Origin: Lithospermum erythrorhizon
Lineage: Eukaryota; Streptophyta; Magnoliopsida; Boraginales; Boraginaceae
Assembly (NCBI GenBank): GCA_019722365.1
Contig: JADFUC010001759.1
Coordinates: 310,001 to 374,000 of the forward strand
Direction of reading: 5' to 3'
Length of the DNA: 64,000 nt
Shown: piece by piece, positions 10,180 through 21,739 of the stretch
Position numbering within the stretch: position 1 is the stretch's first letter
Layout: every line of letters begins with the position of its first letter
Position numbers and translations under genes: made by a program
Notes under the pieces: generated by a model
What the model saw: the letters and a program-made list of their open reading frames with translations, nothing else
Databases searched by the model: none
Told to the model about the DNA's origin: nothing

Positions 10180-12656
10180 ACAACTCGTTCATTCAAAAAT
10201 TTGATTACAATTAAACTTTCTCAAAAACAGTTTTTTAAAATTCTATAATCCATCCTGCGGATATCCAACCAACCAGCCTGCATATATATACACAACATAT
10301 CACAAAAGACAAGAATGCCGACAAGGCTACAACGGAGAATAAATATCAGAATCGAATACAAAAATACCGCCGACAAGGCTAAAGCTTGAAAATAGCACAA
10401 ATAATCAAAAAACGCTGACGACACATCAAATCGCATCATGAGTGATCATCTCGCCACCCGACGCCACTCCAACACTGAACAATCCTCCAAATGCCTCCCC
10501 GCTCAACTAGCCGCCTCGTCAACCGGCAATAAATGAAACGCCCAAAGTCGGGGTGCCAGTGTAGTTTCACGAAACTAAACTTAACACCGGCGAACTTAAA
10601 ACCATACGCTCACTTAATACAACAAATTATCATAGAGTCAAACACGTATAAATATAGATATATAACCGGGACTACCTAGCAAGGCCATATTTATACTTTC
10701 AAAGAAAATTCTCCCACATCACATGGCACAACATAAAATATAGGGTCTCAATAAGGAATACAACTCACTGAATAAAATCACAGCACCAAACCACATGAAA
10801 TTACAAATTGCATTCAACAAAACTATACCTAGTCATCAATCACTCATCAACTAGATACCATCCGGATTCTAATCCCCATGCACATAAGCTCAACCCGCTA
10901 ATCTACAACGCCTTATACCTAAGTATAAAGTCGAGCAACCAACGCCTTTTATAATCAAGTATAAAGCCATAAACAACGCCTCTTTACCGAGGTATAAAAG
11001 TTCGATAAGCAACGCCTATAAATCAAGTATAAAGTCGATGTATTAACGCCTATACCCAGTATAAAGTCGATAAGCAACGCCTATACCGAAGTATAAAGCC
11101 GATAAACAAACGCCTTATACCGAGGTATAAGCCGAGAAGCAACGCCTTAAAGAGCCACCTAACACATGACCTTCCCAATTCTGTGGCCACATCCTAATAC
11201 TCAAGCCCTTCAAAGATAACTCTAGCCATCACCTCACAACAACCAACTACTCAACACCCAACAATAGTAATGCAAACAGATAAACGCCTCCCAATCACAA
11301 TCATAAACGCCCGGTCGTGCCATGTAAATACAGAACGCCGATAAAGTGCCATTCAATCAAAAATGCCTACAAGGCCGCTAGAATGGAAAACATCGTAGTC
11401 GAGAGCCAAGTTACTACTACCTCGCGGCAAGTCTTCGATGCCACATAATAGTTAATCATATATAATATCATGGCTCATATAATTTCAAGAAATAACATAT
11501 ACAATAACGCACACACAACATTCGAATAACACATACAATATTCTCACAAAATCATGGCTCGCATAACATCTAAATAACATATCCAATTCGTGAGTTAAGT
11601 ACTCACCTCTACTAGCTATCACAAAAGTCCTCACGAAGACTAATGCCCTTCCCGCGGTCAAGTGCCTAACACCTAGAGTATACTCAGAACTAATACCAAG
11701 AATGCCTTTAGAATAAACATTACCAACTCTAATCGAACGATTAAACGGCTCCAATATGACGGGTGTAAACATTTAATTATAATCCCATCGGACACAACCA
11801 AATCGATCCCCCGCTAAAATTCCATCTTATTACTTTATCATTACAAATCAATTTATAAGTCATTCTAGTTAATCAGCAGGTCCCTAATTAACAATCTGTA
11901 CTCCAAAATATCAATTACAACTCAACTTGGAATTAACACTTTTTCAACCTAACTCCCTTTAATCAATTTTAAATCACCAATTTAATATCACAATAACTAC
12001 AATATGTCTCAATCTATCTTCCTACACATTGGGTATCCTTTAAAATATCACTGAAAAGTCAACTAAAAAACCTAAAATGTCAACTCGAATTCATAACGTC
12101 CTCAAACAACTTCTAAATCATGAATTCATCACTTATATACATCATAGAACCCATAACAACCAAGATTCATCATAAAATTGCTACGGAAAAGTCAACTAAA
12201 AGTCAAATCTCTTAAAAATCAACCAAAACTCTACTTTCTTACCTCAAAATCGTGAGAAAGATGTCGGGAAGCTTTAAATAATCAACTCGGTGGATGTTTA
12301 TTAGCAACAAAGGAAGAATCGGAAGAGAAAAATATTGGTTTTGCTCATAAGGATCTCGCCATTTAAGAACAAAATGAAGAACATATTTTTGTGATTTTGT
12401 GTTGATAAGGATGAAAGATAACTTAACTCTTAAGTCATGAAAATCAGACAGAGTTCGCAGGCCCGAACATTAATCGAGTTATCGAACTGACTAACATCTA
12501 ACTTAACTCGAATTATCCCCTGCCATTACTAAATTATAAATGTAATACGGCTCAAATAATCACAAAAATAATATTATTATCGAATTATTTATATTATCAC
12601 CGGTCCCACCACGACCGAAAAATTTTAATTTTTTTCAACGTAGCGCTTTTATTACA
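10180..12656 (-). mobile_element. Inverted LTR-like element inside Copia B
   Basis: A block of about 2.5 kb unrelated to Copia interrupts the Copia B leader. Its right end reads TATTACA (12650-12656), so on the minus strand it starts TGTAATA, like the element at 23863. Both carry an array of short hairpins containing TATAC..GTATA units, here at about 10905-11150 on the minus strand. It has no recognisable coding domain and resembles a long solo LTR of a Ty3/gypsy chromovirus. The left boundary was not resolved and no target duplication could be matched. Confidence 0.55.
10905..11150 (-). repeat. Hairpin array of TATAC-TTCG-GTATA units
   Basis: Seven or eight units lie about 30 to 40 bases apart. 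Each has an AACGCC-like lead (plus strand) followed by an imperfect palindrome, for example TATACCGAAGTATA at 11082 and TATACCGAGGTATA at 11117. On the minus strand these read TATAC, a four-base loop (TTCG or CTCG) and GTATA. Confidence 0.8.
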
Positions 12657-12729
12657 ACCATAATTGCACTCTCTTTTTCTTGTTGGTTTTATAAATGTTG
12701 AAGAAATAGGTAAGGGAAATCTAGCATTT

Positions 12730-12810
12730 ATGGTACTTGGTATTTTACCATTTCTAATCTTAGGTTGGATTTTTTATTTTTGTTTCGATAGAGATTTCCA
12801 TGAAGAGTAA
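12730..12810 (+). CDS. Small membrane-like ORF, 26 aa
   Basis: I do not recognise this ORF. From the ATG it reads MVLGILPFLILGWIFYF and then a charged end (CFDRDFHEE). The same frame is open for about 20 codons upstream, without an ATG. One hydrophobic segment with an acidic tail would suit a small single-pass peptide. It lies between the inverted insert and the Copia B gag. It may be the right half of the ORF seen at 10057, or fortuitous. Confidence 0.25.
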   Translation: MVLGILPFLILGWIFYFCFDRDFHEE

Positions 12811-12929
12811 TTATGGTACTTATAATTGAATAATATTTTAATTTTGTGTATTAAATGGGTGAGTGTAATATTGAATAAAATGATATTTTTTCGTCGTAGC
12901 TTATATATATATTGACGTTGATCGTGTTT

Positions 12930-13960
12930 GTTTGTAGCTTTGATACAATCACGCCCAACGTGGAACTATCAATTCAAAATTTTAAACATAATTGGGGACA
13001 ACTACATAATCTCGGGAACAACAACTTAATAGAAAGTACTGTATGGTGGACTCGACAAAATCTGGGAGGCGAGCAATACGGGGATCCCGCAAGAGTTGAC
13101 CGAAGAGTTGTCAATGAAAAGGTCGAGAGTAAATAGGATAATCAAGCACCACATTGATGATGGATTACAAACAGAGTACTCGAATGCAAAAGATCCCAAG
13201 ATATTGTGGGACAAGATTAAGGCAAGATTTGGACATCAGAGGAAAGTCTTACTGCCCTCATTGATGGATCAGTGGAACAAATTAAGGTTCCAAGATTATA
13301 AAAGTGTTGTTGCCTATAACTCAATCATGCACCAAATAATAGTTCAATTAGAATTTTGTGGCATAACTATAACCGAAGAAGAAAAATTGAAAAAAATATT
13401 TTCAACTTTCCATGCATCCGTTGTCGTTTACAACAACAATAAAGCGCCGAGGGAATTTATCGAAAGTAATCGATTTGGCTGCGCCTCTTCTAGTGGTAGA
13501 GCAAAATAATGATACTTTCATAAAACCGTAGTTGCGCCCTGAAGGTGAACGACGGCATATCCTAAAAATAAATGCCACAATATTTAATAAAGTGAGGGCG
13601 GTTATAGTCGCTTTTGAAAGGCGCTGTGGTCATAGCTTCCATTTAATGGACGTAGTCGAAGCGCAAACCATGGTCGCAACCATTTCGTGGGGTCGAGGTC
13701 GTGGACGAGAAGTTATATATGTAATTTAAGGCCTCTCGTAAATGACCAAGTGTAATAACAATCGCAAAATCGTACATATATATCCAAGAATGTCCCTCAA
13801 GAAATGTGATGATTTCCTCAAGCATGTAGATGAAAGAAAGAAAGACCATTGGTCTAAAACATGTAGGACACCAGAATATCTCTCAGAAAGGTTCAACACA
13901 TCAGAGTGAAAAGGGAAAGAAGTGAATTTCAATGAAATCATCCTTGCTGACGATACCACC
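12930..13960 (+). pseudogene. Copia B gag remnant
   Basis: The 13096-13440 frame carries the plant Copia gag (UBN2-like) pattern: HHIDDGLQTEY, DPKILWDKIKARFGHQ, LLPSLMDQWNKLRFQDYKSV, YNSIMHQI, and FSTFHAS near its end. Downstream, in shifted frames, are a basic stretch and a zinc-knuckle remnant around 13840-13880 (HWSKTCRTPE). Gag would form the virus-like particle that packages the element RNA. Several frameshifts and stops separate the pieces. Confidence 0.8.
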
Positions 13961-14208
13961 TACCTGAGGCAGCTTCATTTCACAGACCTAATAAACTCAA
14001 TATAGATTAAGAAACTACTTAAGATTATGTATTTTAATAATGTGTGGTGCGCTTGTACTACTTTTTATATTTACAATAAATATGATGTGTGTGTTTACTT
14101 AATTTGTGGTATGTTTGCCTTTGGCCTATATAAACGAGTAATGTTAAGTATGTTCTGTTAATTTACTCTCTCTTTAATCTTATTTTTCTTTACTTTAAGA
14201 AGGTTAGT

Positions 14209-14480
14209 AATGGAACATGTCAAAGACATTTGCATTCCAAATAGTGGAACTATCCACACGATCCTCAAGAGTAAGAAATATTTTACTGACATAAATCCTA
14301 CAAAAGGAGTAATAAACACTATTTCAGGTCCTACCGATTTGATTAAGGAATAGGTAATGACATGTTCATATTGTCAAATGGGACAAAATTTGTCATTAAT
14401 GATGCTTTATATTCTCCCAAGTCAAAGAGAAACTTATTGAGTTTTAATGACATATCGTTAAGGATACGATATCGAACTTA
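14209..14480 (+). pseudogene. Copia B protease remnant
   Basis: The frame starting near 14209 reads CIPNSGTIHTILKSKKYF and then INTISG-like residues. This is the position and pattern of the Copia aspartic protease, normally D-S-A/G followed by THTIL and the INTISG strand. The catalytic D of the DSG triad is replaced by N (PNSG), and stops follow, so it is inactive. Confidence 0.65.
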
Positions 14481-14799
14481 AATCATGTAATATAAAAATA
14501 TATTAATATCACTACTAATGTTTTGGGAAAGAAGAAAATCTTTAGAAAAATCGCCGTAATTACCTTTTGATTACACTATACATATATACATAAAATTGAA
14601 TGTAATTCTTTAAGAGTAAAAGAAGACCCCAAACTCGTAATTTTATGGCATTTAGCGCCAGTCACCCTCTCGTTCAACAATGATGCCAGAAAATAATTGA
14701 GCACATGGTCATCCATCAAAAGCTTAAAGCTTACAAAAAGAAGATAGACCATGAAGCACGTTCCTCGCAAACTAGCATTCACCAAGCAAAGATTCGCAT

Positions 14800-15420
14800 T
14801 TAATCACTGCATTTCTGAAAGAATTCAAGGTGATATATGTGGACCTATCCATCCACCATTAGGACCATTCGTGGTTTTATGAAATTAATTGACGCATCTA
14901 GTGACGGTCATATGTTTGCTTATTGTCAAGTCGTGATACGACATTTTAAAATTTCTGCACAAATAATTAAATTGAGCTCAATTTCCTGATTATACTATAT
15001 AAAAAAGTTATACTTGACAATCTTGGTAAATTTACATCCTAATCATTTAATAATTATTGCGTCAATCGAATTATCGTTGAACATCATGTTCCTCAGCGCG
15101 ATACACAAATGGTTTATAGAGTCATTAATTAAACGCCTTTCAATACATTGCTAGACTATCGATAATGAGAACAAAGTTTCAATCACCGTTGAGGTCATGC
15201 AATTTTGCTACGCCGCATCATTAATTCGTCTAAGGCCAAGTGCTAATCATAAACATACCTCTTATCAACTTGCAATTGGTAAAGAATCAAATATTTCCCA
15301 TCTAAAGATTTTTGGTTGTGCAGTATATGTCCCAATAGCTCCACCACAAAGAACAAAATGGGAGGTTGAATATATGTAGTTTATGAATCTCCATCTATTA
15401 TTAGATATTTTGAGCCTTCA
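14800..15420 (+). pseudogene. Copia B integrase remnant
   Basis: Pieces of integrase are readable: a GDICGPIHPP-like segment at about 14830-14870, and at 15197-15379 the part that ends the core (SLIRLRPSANHKHTSYQLA, then ISHLKIFGCAVYVPIAPPQR). Copia integrases end their core with just such a HLKIFGCAVYVPI block. The catalytic region between is scrambled. Confidence 0.65.
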
Positions 15421-16259
15421 GCAAATTTGTTGATTGTCATTTCGACGAAACAAAATTTCCAACATTAGGAAGAAAATAAACAGCTTGGAAAAAGAGACAA
15501 CATGGTATGTACCATCTTTATCAAGGCTTGGACCCATATAATAAATCACGGAAGAAAATATAAAGAAAATTGCACTTACAATGTTTAGCAAATCAATTGC
15601 CGATTCATTTATCGATATAAAATGAGTGACAAAGTCACATGTACCAAATTGGCATCACCGCCGAATTGATATTCCGAATCAAAATGATTTAGCAAGTACA
15701 TCTATGCAAGCTTAAAACGTGTCCGAATTGCGGGTTCCAAAGATGCACCCCTAAAAGAAAAGGAATAGAAAATATTGATAAGAATGAAAGATCTTGGTAA
15801 GATACCAAATAATCATGAGTCTATGATAGAAAACGTGATTCAAGAATCACAAGATGATTTAAAATGAAATAATTGACAATGAAAGTGAAAGATAAGAAAC
15901 GATCTTGAGATTTCTATCAATTATGTTAATACAGAAATTTTGTGGAGCCGAAAAGGTATGGATATTGATGAGATATTTACATTTCTACTGCATTTAAATT
16001 ATGAATGGAAAGTGATGATCCTCGAACCTTATCCGTGAATGAATGTCAAAATAGACATGATTGGAAAATTGGAAAGACGCAATAGATACTCTGAGTCAAT
16101 TCTCTTATGAATCAAAAGTATTTGGACTCTGTTGTGACTATACCAAAGCAAAACCCGTTGGGTACAAAGTGGGTTTTTGTAAGAAAACGAAATGAGAAAA
16201 AAAGATTGTAAGATACAGTCTGCCTTCAAGGTAATAAGATTTTTCAAAGATTCGAATTG

Positions 16260-17790
16260 ATTATGAGGTAACTTATTCTCCTGTTATGGATGCCATTACT
16301 TTTCGTTATTTAATTGGTCTGTCAGTATCTAATAATCTACATATGCATCTTATGGATGTTGTTACTGCATACTTATATGGATCACTTGATAGTGAAATAT
16401 ACATGAAAATACCGGAAGGATTTAAGATGTCTGAGACATCAAAATCCAGAGAAATGTATGCAATTAAGTTACATCATCGGGTTAAAGAATCTGCATTTAA
16501 TGTGGTATAATAGATTAAGTGAATATTTTCTAAAGAAGGCTATGTGAATAATCCTATTTGCCCCTTGTGTTTTTATAAGAAAACAACAACATTCGGGTTT
16601 ATAATCATTGTTGTCTATGTTGGGATTTAATCTAAATATCATTGGAAGTAATAAAAGAAATCAAAGAAGCAAATGAATTACTTAAAGAAAGAATTTGAAA
16701 TGAAAGATGTAGAAAAATTAAAGTTCTCGCCTTTGGTTTCTATAAATTGAGTACATTAAAAATGGTATATCAGGCAAAGAATCAAATTATACGTAGTGGT
16801 AATAAAAGATTTAACATGGATAAGGCAAACCCTTTAAGATCTAACGATGTGGAAGTTAACACTTAATGTCAAAATGATCCCTTCCTCCAAGGAAGAAAAA
16901 ATAAAGAGATCTTGGTACTGGCACATACCTCGCCATTAAGTACTAGTGTATCTTGCAAATTAAAAGAAGACTCGATATAGCTTTTGGCAAGAATTTATTA
17001 GTACATTCAGCCTGATGTCCTACAAAGAGACATTAGAAAGCGCGAATAAAATATATATTTCCAATATATTTAAAGTACGCTTGATCTTGGTTTGTTTTTA
17101 TCCTAACAATACAAAACCGCTTGTTTGGTTATGCAAAATACAGTTATTTGTCGATCCACATAATGCTAAATCACTGCATCGCGGTATGTATTTTACATAC
17201 TAAGCGATACTGGCTACTTGAGATCCCAAAAGTAGACTCTCAGAGTAACTTCTTCAAAACATCCTAAGTGATAGCTCTTCACTAAGCAAACAAAGAGTGC
17301 GTATGGTTAAAATTAGTGACACGACATTAAATCAAGAGAGTATCCGATTTACTATTTGATAAGAATCCAACAATTTTGTAAGGAAGATAATGTTGCATGC
17401 GTTACTTTTGGACAGTTAAGCGTTATATCAAAGTGACAACTAAATACATTCCCCCAAAAGTTCTTTTCATTCACTTAAGAACTTGAAAGAAACAAGGAGT
17501 TGGGAGCATCCAAAGATATTCATTCACATGATAACGTATAGATGCCGCAGCTTACTTCCTACATCGGCTTTTCGCTAAGCATCGCTCGCAGTATCGAATG
17601 CATCGCTTTCGAGATTTTTGAAAACTACCTATGTTTCATCAGGGGAGCATCGTTGTACTTTTTTTTCCTTACGAGTTTTATCCCAATCGAGTTTTTCCTT
17701 ATAAAGTTTTTAACGAGGCAACATATGCTTCCAAATAAACAAAGGAAATATATTTCAAATGCAGGAAATAAGATGACATTGGGTCAGCCG
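16260..17790 (+). pseudogene. Copia B reverse transcriptase and RNase H remnant
   Basis: RT begins near 16260 with YSPVMDAITFRYLIGL, followed by the block MDVVTAYLYGSLDSEIYM and PEGFKM (16340-16430), the classical Copia finger and palm entry. The YVDD region is lost or scrambled. RNase H fragments follow at about 17100-17480 in changing frames. The end of the polyprotein region at about 17550-17800 matches the usual tail before the 3' LTR. No continuous frame exists. Confidence 0.75.
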
Positions 17791-17799
17791 CCTAATTTT

Positions 17800-18025
17800 A
17801 ATTGAAATATTTTTGGTAAATAAGGAAAATGTAACAGATTCTGTGAATCTCTGCTCATAAATTGGTCTCACTCTTTACATCGCTAAATGTACTACCAAAT
17901 TCAAAGAATATACATATTACTCTTTCTTTTGCTCTCTTTGTTTGTCCAGCTTTAGTAGTTACACCGAATAGTAATAAATAATATCGTATTGATTTGAGAG
18001 ATATTAAATATTCGTTTTTATAACA
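17800..18025 (+). repeat. Copia B 3' LTR
   Basis: About 226 bp from ATTGAAATATTTTTGG to TTTTTATAACA, matching the 5' LTR except for the MITE and small changes. It is followed by ATTTT, one base different from the ACTTT before the 5' LTR. Confidence 0.8.
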
Positions 18026-18415
18026 ATTTTATATTTGTTGGGAACTCATTTTCATATTTCTAGTTTAAAAATATGAAGAAATTTGAATATTTGCGGACAA
18101 CACTCCCATATGGTGGAGGAGGGTGAATATATGCTCATGCTTGAGATTACTAGTCTATACTCTAGAAGTGACAGACCAAATAGTGTAAGTTGTGGATCTT
18201 GACTCATTCAAAGATGGCTGATTAATAGAATAGTATCCTTAAACAAGAAAGTGGACTGCTTAGTACTAATGTCATTTACAGCCTTGGATAATTCTTCATC
18301 TATTAGATAGACCAGTGATGGGTTGAATTTGGATTAACTAATACTCCAATCTGAAAAGCAATCAATATCAAGAACCATCCTCTAGGAACAGCCTGGAAAA
18401 CATTGTCCTAGCAAT
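18026..18415. other. Intergenic DNA without recognisable features
   Basis: No ORF, RNA gene or paired repeat seen. This may be original downstream DNA of the MATE locus. Confidence 0.45.
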
Positions 18416-19130
18416 TAGGGATGGACATCGGTGGGGATTAACTAATATTTCCATTTTCTTCGATTCGTTTATTGTTAATCGATTTTTTTTACGCTACAAG
18501 AATCTGCTTTTCTCAAGCGATTCTGGGCTTCAAATCGGTTTCCAAGATTATAAAAATAAAAATTAACTCCAAATCTATAATTCAACATCTATAGATATTT
18601 AAAACAATCAATAATCAATACTCATGACTATTTGTACACTATTGATAATTTTACTAAAAATTGAATAATTCAAATTAAAAAATTGAAAAGACAATTTACT
18701 TTTACTTATTTAGTGAGAGAAATATGTGGTTTCATAAATTTTGGGTGAAGATACGCTAACCGAATCATTGATTTAATGTTTCATGGATTATATTATCGAC
18801 TTATTGTTCCATTCCATTTAAATCTGACCATACAAATATGATTTTATTAACGTAATTGTCTAGGCCTAATGTAAATTACAATCCAAATGTAAACATCAAT
18901 ATATTCGAATAGGTAAATATTTATTTGAAATATATAACAAATTTAAAAATAAATCAAATATAACTTATCGGCAGCGATCTGGCCCGGTTTAGGGAAAACC
19001 CAAACCGCAAAAACCCTTCGATTTTTTAAAATTATTCTAACCTCATTTGCTGTTTCTAAAAAAATCGAATCAACGATTCAAATCGGTACGATTCGAAATG
19101 CATTTATCTGTTTTTCCAATATGGTCATCC
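18416..19130. mobile_element. Non-autonomous hAT-like element remnant
   Basis: The left end TAGGGATGGACATCGG and the right end, complement TGGGGATGACCATATT, are imperfect inverted repeats of the TAGGGATG type found on plant hAT elements. The interior holds repeated AATCGATT and CGAATCG segments and a GGGTTTTCCC-like motif, but no transposase. A clean 8-bp target duplication was not found, so the ends may be off by several bases. Confidence 0.5.
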
Positions 19131-19230
19131 CCATTTGTCATAACTGAAAACACTTCAAGAAAACAGCATCCCCATTATCTATTTTTTTTCACTGCCTTAC
19201 CTTTTAATCAATACCAATAACCATTTTCTC

Positions 19231-20098
19231 TGTTGGGAAATATGAGAAATTAAATTCATTAAAATGTCCGCTGAACAATTTAGATTGTACAACCTATCTC
19301 ATTCGAGTTATATATATATATATTCAATATATTAAATGTTTAGACAATTAGTATTTATGATATAAGTGTATTGACACAGGTTACGACGCGTTTACTAGAG
19401 TCCGGCCAGAATTTATATATTAAATATAATATTCAGCTAATAATATTTAATACATTGCTTCACACTGGCCCCAAGAGGCTTCACACACATACGATAAACC
19501 TAACTACTTAATAAAATGTATTATAAACTTTTCGAAAGATAAAGGTGAATTAAAGTGAAACATTCGAACCTAAAAACGAGCCACGAGGTTCGAACTCACC
19601 CGCTGACCGGTTGGGAATTGCTTGGTGATTAAAAGAGAGTTGGAAGTTTGGAAAGAGATTTTCGTGGCTCTTTAAAACTCTCTAATATTTTGTGGCCTAT
19701 TTAAGATAAGATAATCAAACACAATAACAATTAATGCTCATATTTTTGGTTTGCAAGAAATCAAAAACTCTCTCTCTCCACAAACCATAATAGCCGAAAT
19801 ATTCAAGGAAGAAAAACAAGGTTTTTCTTCCATCTTTTGTTCCTAGTTTATACTTTAATCATTCTAATGGGGACGCATCTAAGTTGGTTCGACAATTTAT
19901 CGGTGTGGACGATCTTGGAGATACTCTCTTTTGGGTATTGTGAGCAATTCAATTCCGCCGGCCAACCTCAATACGTGATCGACTAAAAGGCACACACTTT
20001 ATGTCTCAATTTTATTTATTATTTTTGTACAATTCATAACATTCTAAGATTCGTGTCAATTAAATTTAAAACTTATAATATGATTAAGAACACTAACA
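19231..20098 (+). repeat. Solo LTR H (probable)
   Basis: An 868-bp stretch starts TGTTGGGAAATATGAG and ends CACTAACA. TTCTC stands before it and TTTTC after it, a possible target duplication with one mismatch. Its beginning resembles the beginning of the Copia C and D LTRs, but its end is different. No second copy or internal region is attached, so a solo LTR is the simplest reading. Confidence 0.5.
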
Positions 20099-20147
20099 TT
20101 TTCATCCCCATCTCTTTTAGAAAAAGAAAAAACTTTTAAGTATAAGA

Positions 20148-20523
20148 TGCCAATTGGCTAAGCTTATTTTATTTTTGCATTTATAAGTTGGGCAATGCAA
20201 CTTATGTTGATCATTTATAAGTTGTCAAATTTGCTTTTGACTTGCTCGACTAATATACTTTATAACGAGATTTTTTTCTACATCTTGGATAACAATAATT
20301 ATAAGTTGTACAAATGATAAAATGACTTACATCTCATTTACATATTACTTTTATTTTTATCTTTATGATATAAATAAATTAGTCATCTAATATTTGAAAG
20401 AATAAAAATAATTATAACTAAAATTGTATTTTGTATTGTATTTTGTGACTAAAAATAATATTTATTTATTTTTTATTTTTTTCAATAAAGAGTAAAATAA
20501 GCAAAATTGGTATAAATAAAAAT
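20148..20523 (+). mobile_element. MITE M2, left half
   Basis: It starts near GGCTAAGCTTATTTTATTTTT and is the reverse orientation of MITE M1. It stops abruptly where the Copia C LTR begins, and the missing end of the MITE resumes at 34915. Together the halves are about 590 bp, the size of M1. Confidence 0.75.
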
Positions 20524-20680
20524 TGTTGGGTTTTCGGGATTAAAGTGCAACAATTATAAATAAACCGAAACTAAAATTCTTCATCAATATAAAAACAAGA
20601 ATATACAAGCGTTGCACCTTTCTTAGCATTTGCAAAATGAATATATCTAATTGTTCAACGGGCATCTCATATTTCCAACA
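20524..20680 (-). repeat. Copia C 3' LTR, internally deleted
   Basis: It shares both ends with the 801-bp 5' LTR (GTTGG.TTTTCGGGATTAA on the left, ATATTTCCAACA on the right) but lacks about 640 bp of the middle. The purine-rich tract that primes plus-strand synthesis lies at its right side (complement of ACTCCCACTTG, 20680-20690). Confidence 0.8.
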
Positions 20681-21739
20681 CTCCCACTTGCCTGAGGATT
20701 ATTTGTAAAGAAATTACGTACTAATCGACACATATCCGACACTTATCCTTCGTATACATTTCCAAAAGTCAACATATGGTAAAAATTTCGTCACCATACT
20801 CTTTCACCTGTACTTTTCTTAGTAGTATGTAAAGGACGCGATCCCTACCAAGTATCGAGCACCTAGCCTGAAAATGTAAATCTAAAACCCATTACATTCC
20901 TAGTTGTACGACCCATCTTGTGTACAAGATTTCACAACCATTTATAGTATACGTAACTCAAATATTTTCTAATCCTCCGTTACGTAAGAAGTTTAGACAG
21001 GTCAAAGCATTATTCCTCGTAGTGAACAGTCACTCATGTCTAAGAACTTAAATATAAGTTCAATGACAAACTTCTTGTGAATCACGTATATACAATCTTC
21101 TAAGTTCTCATGGCGGTTAATGTCCAGTATCACGGTTGAAACCATTTCACACTCAGATAAATATGTGATTGACTAGAGTATTCTGCTCTCCCTTCCTCGA
21201 TCCAAAGAAATGGGATCAGAAAATCAACACATACTAATCAATGGTATTCGATTCCACATGGAATTAACAGGATCACAATATCAAGCCGCTTAAGCTGACA
21301 GATGTGTTTCTTGTTCGAGTCCTTAAATCCAAATACCTCTAGAAAACTTTATATTGCAAATGGAATAAATTTCATTACTCATAATAACGATGCATATATA
21401 CACATTATATATATATACGATTGATCATGTGTCAAAACAAAAGATATATTTTATTGAATTTTGTGTTTAAAATTCGAGATCATCTTGCACCCAGCTTCTA
21501 TAACATATATAAAGAAAAAACTGCCCCATCAAGACGTACACCAGCATGTCCTAAGACTTTACTCACGTTGCTTATCATGCTTATTTGGTGTACTGGGTTT
21601 AGCTAAGTGGATCCGTTAAATTATCGCCAGACGTAACCTTATATCCAATATCTCTCGGCCGTTAGCCTCCTAATATTTTTGGTACTCTAGATCCTGATGC
21701 GATTCGTTTCTAGCTCGAGCTATCGCTCCAAAGGTTACT

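Larger units (their letters stand above)
8686..18025 (+). mobile_element. Copia B, LTR retrotransposon with insertions
   Basis: The element is bounded by two LTRs sharing TTGAAATATTTTTGGTAAAT at the start and TTTTTATAACA at the end. The flanks are ACTTT on the left and ATTTT on the right, a probable 5-bp target duplication with one change. Internal order is primer-site region, long leader, gag, protease, integrase, RT and RNase H, all + strand and all interrupted by stops. The leader is swollen by an inverted LTR-like insert (~10180-12656). Without that insert and the 139-bp MITE in its 5' LTR, the element would be about 6.7 kb. It sits in the 3' flank of the MATE gene and may have replaced its terminator. 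Confidence 0.85.

Noticed and set aside
11485..11772. 95-codon minus-strand ORF in the inverted LTR-like insert
   Set aside because: The sequence lies in LTR-type DNA and resembles no protein I know; treated as chance.
12657..12661. ACCAT as target duplication of the inverted LTR-like insert
   Set aside because: I compared it with every TG-preceding pentamer between 10050 and 10260 and found no match; the left boundary stays open.
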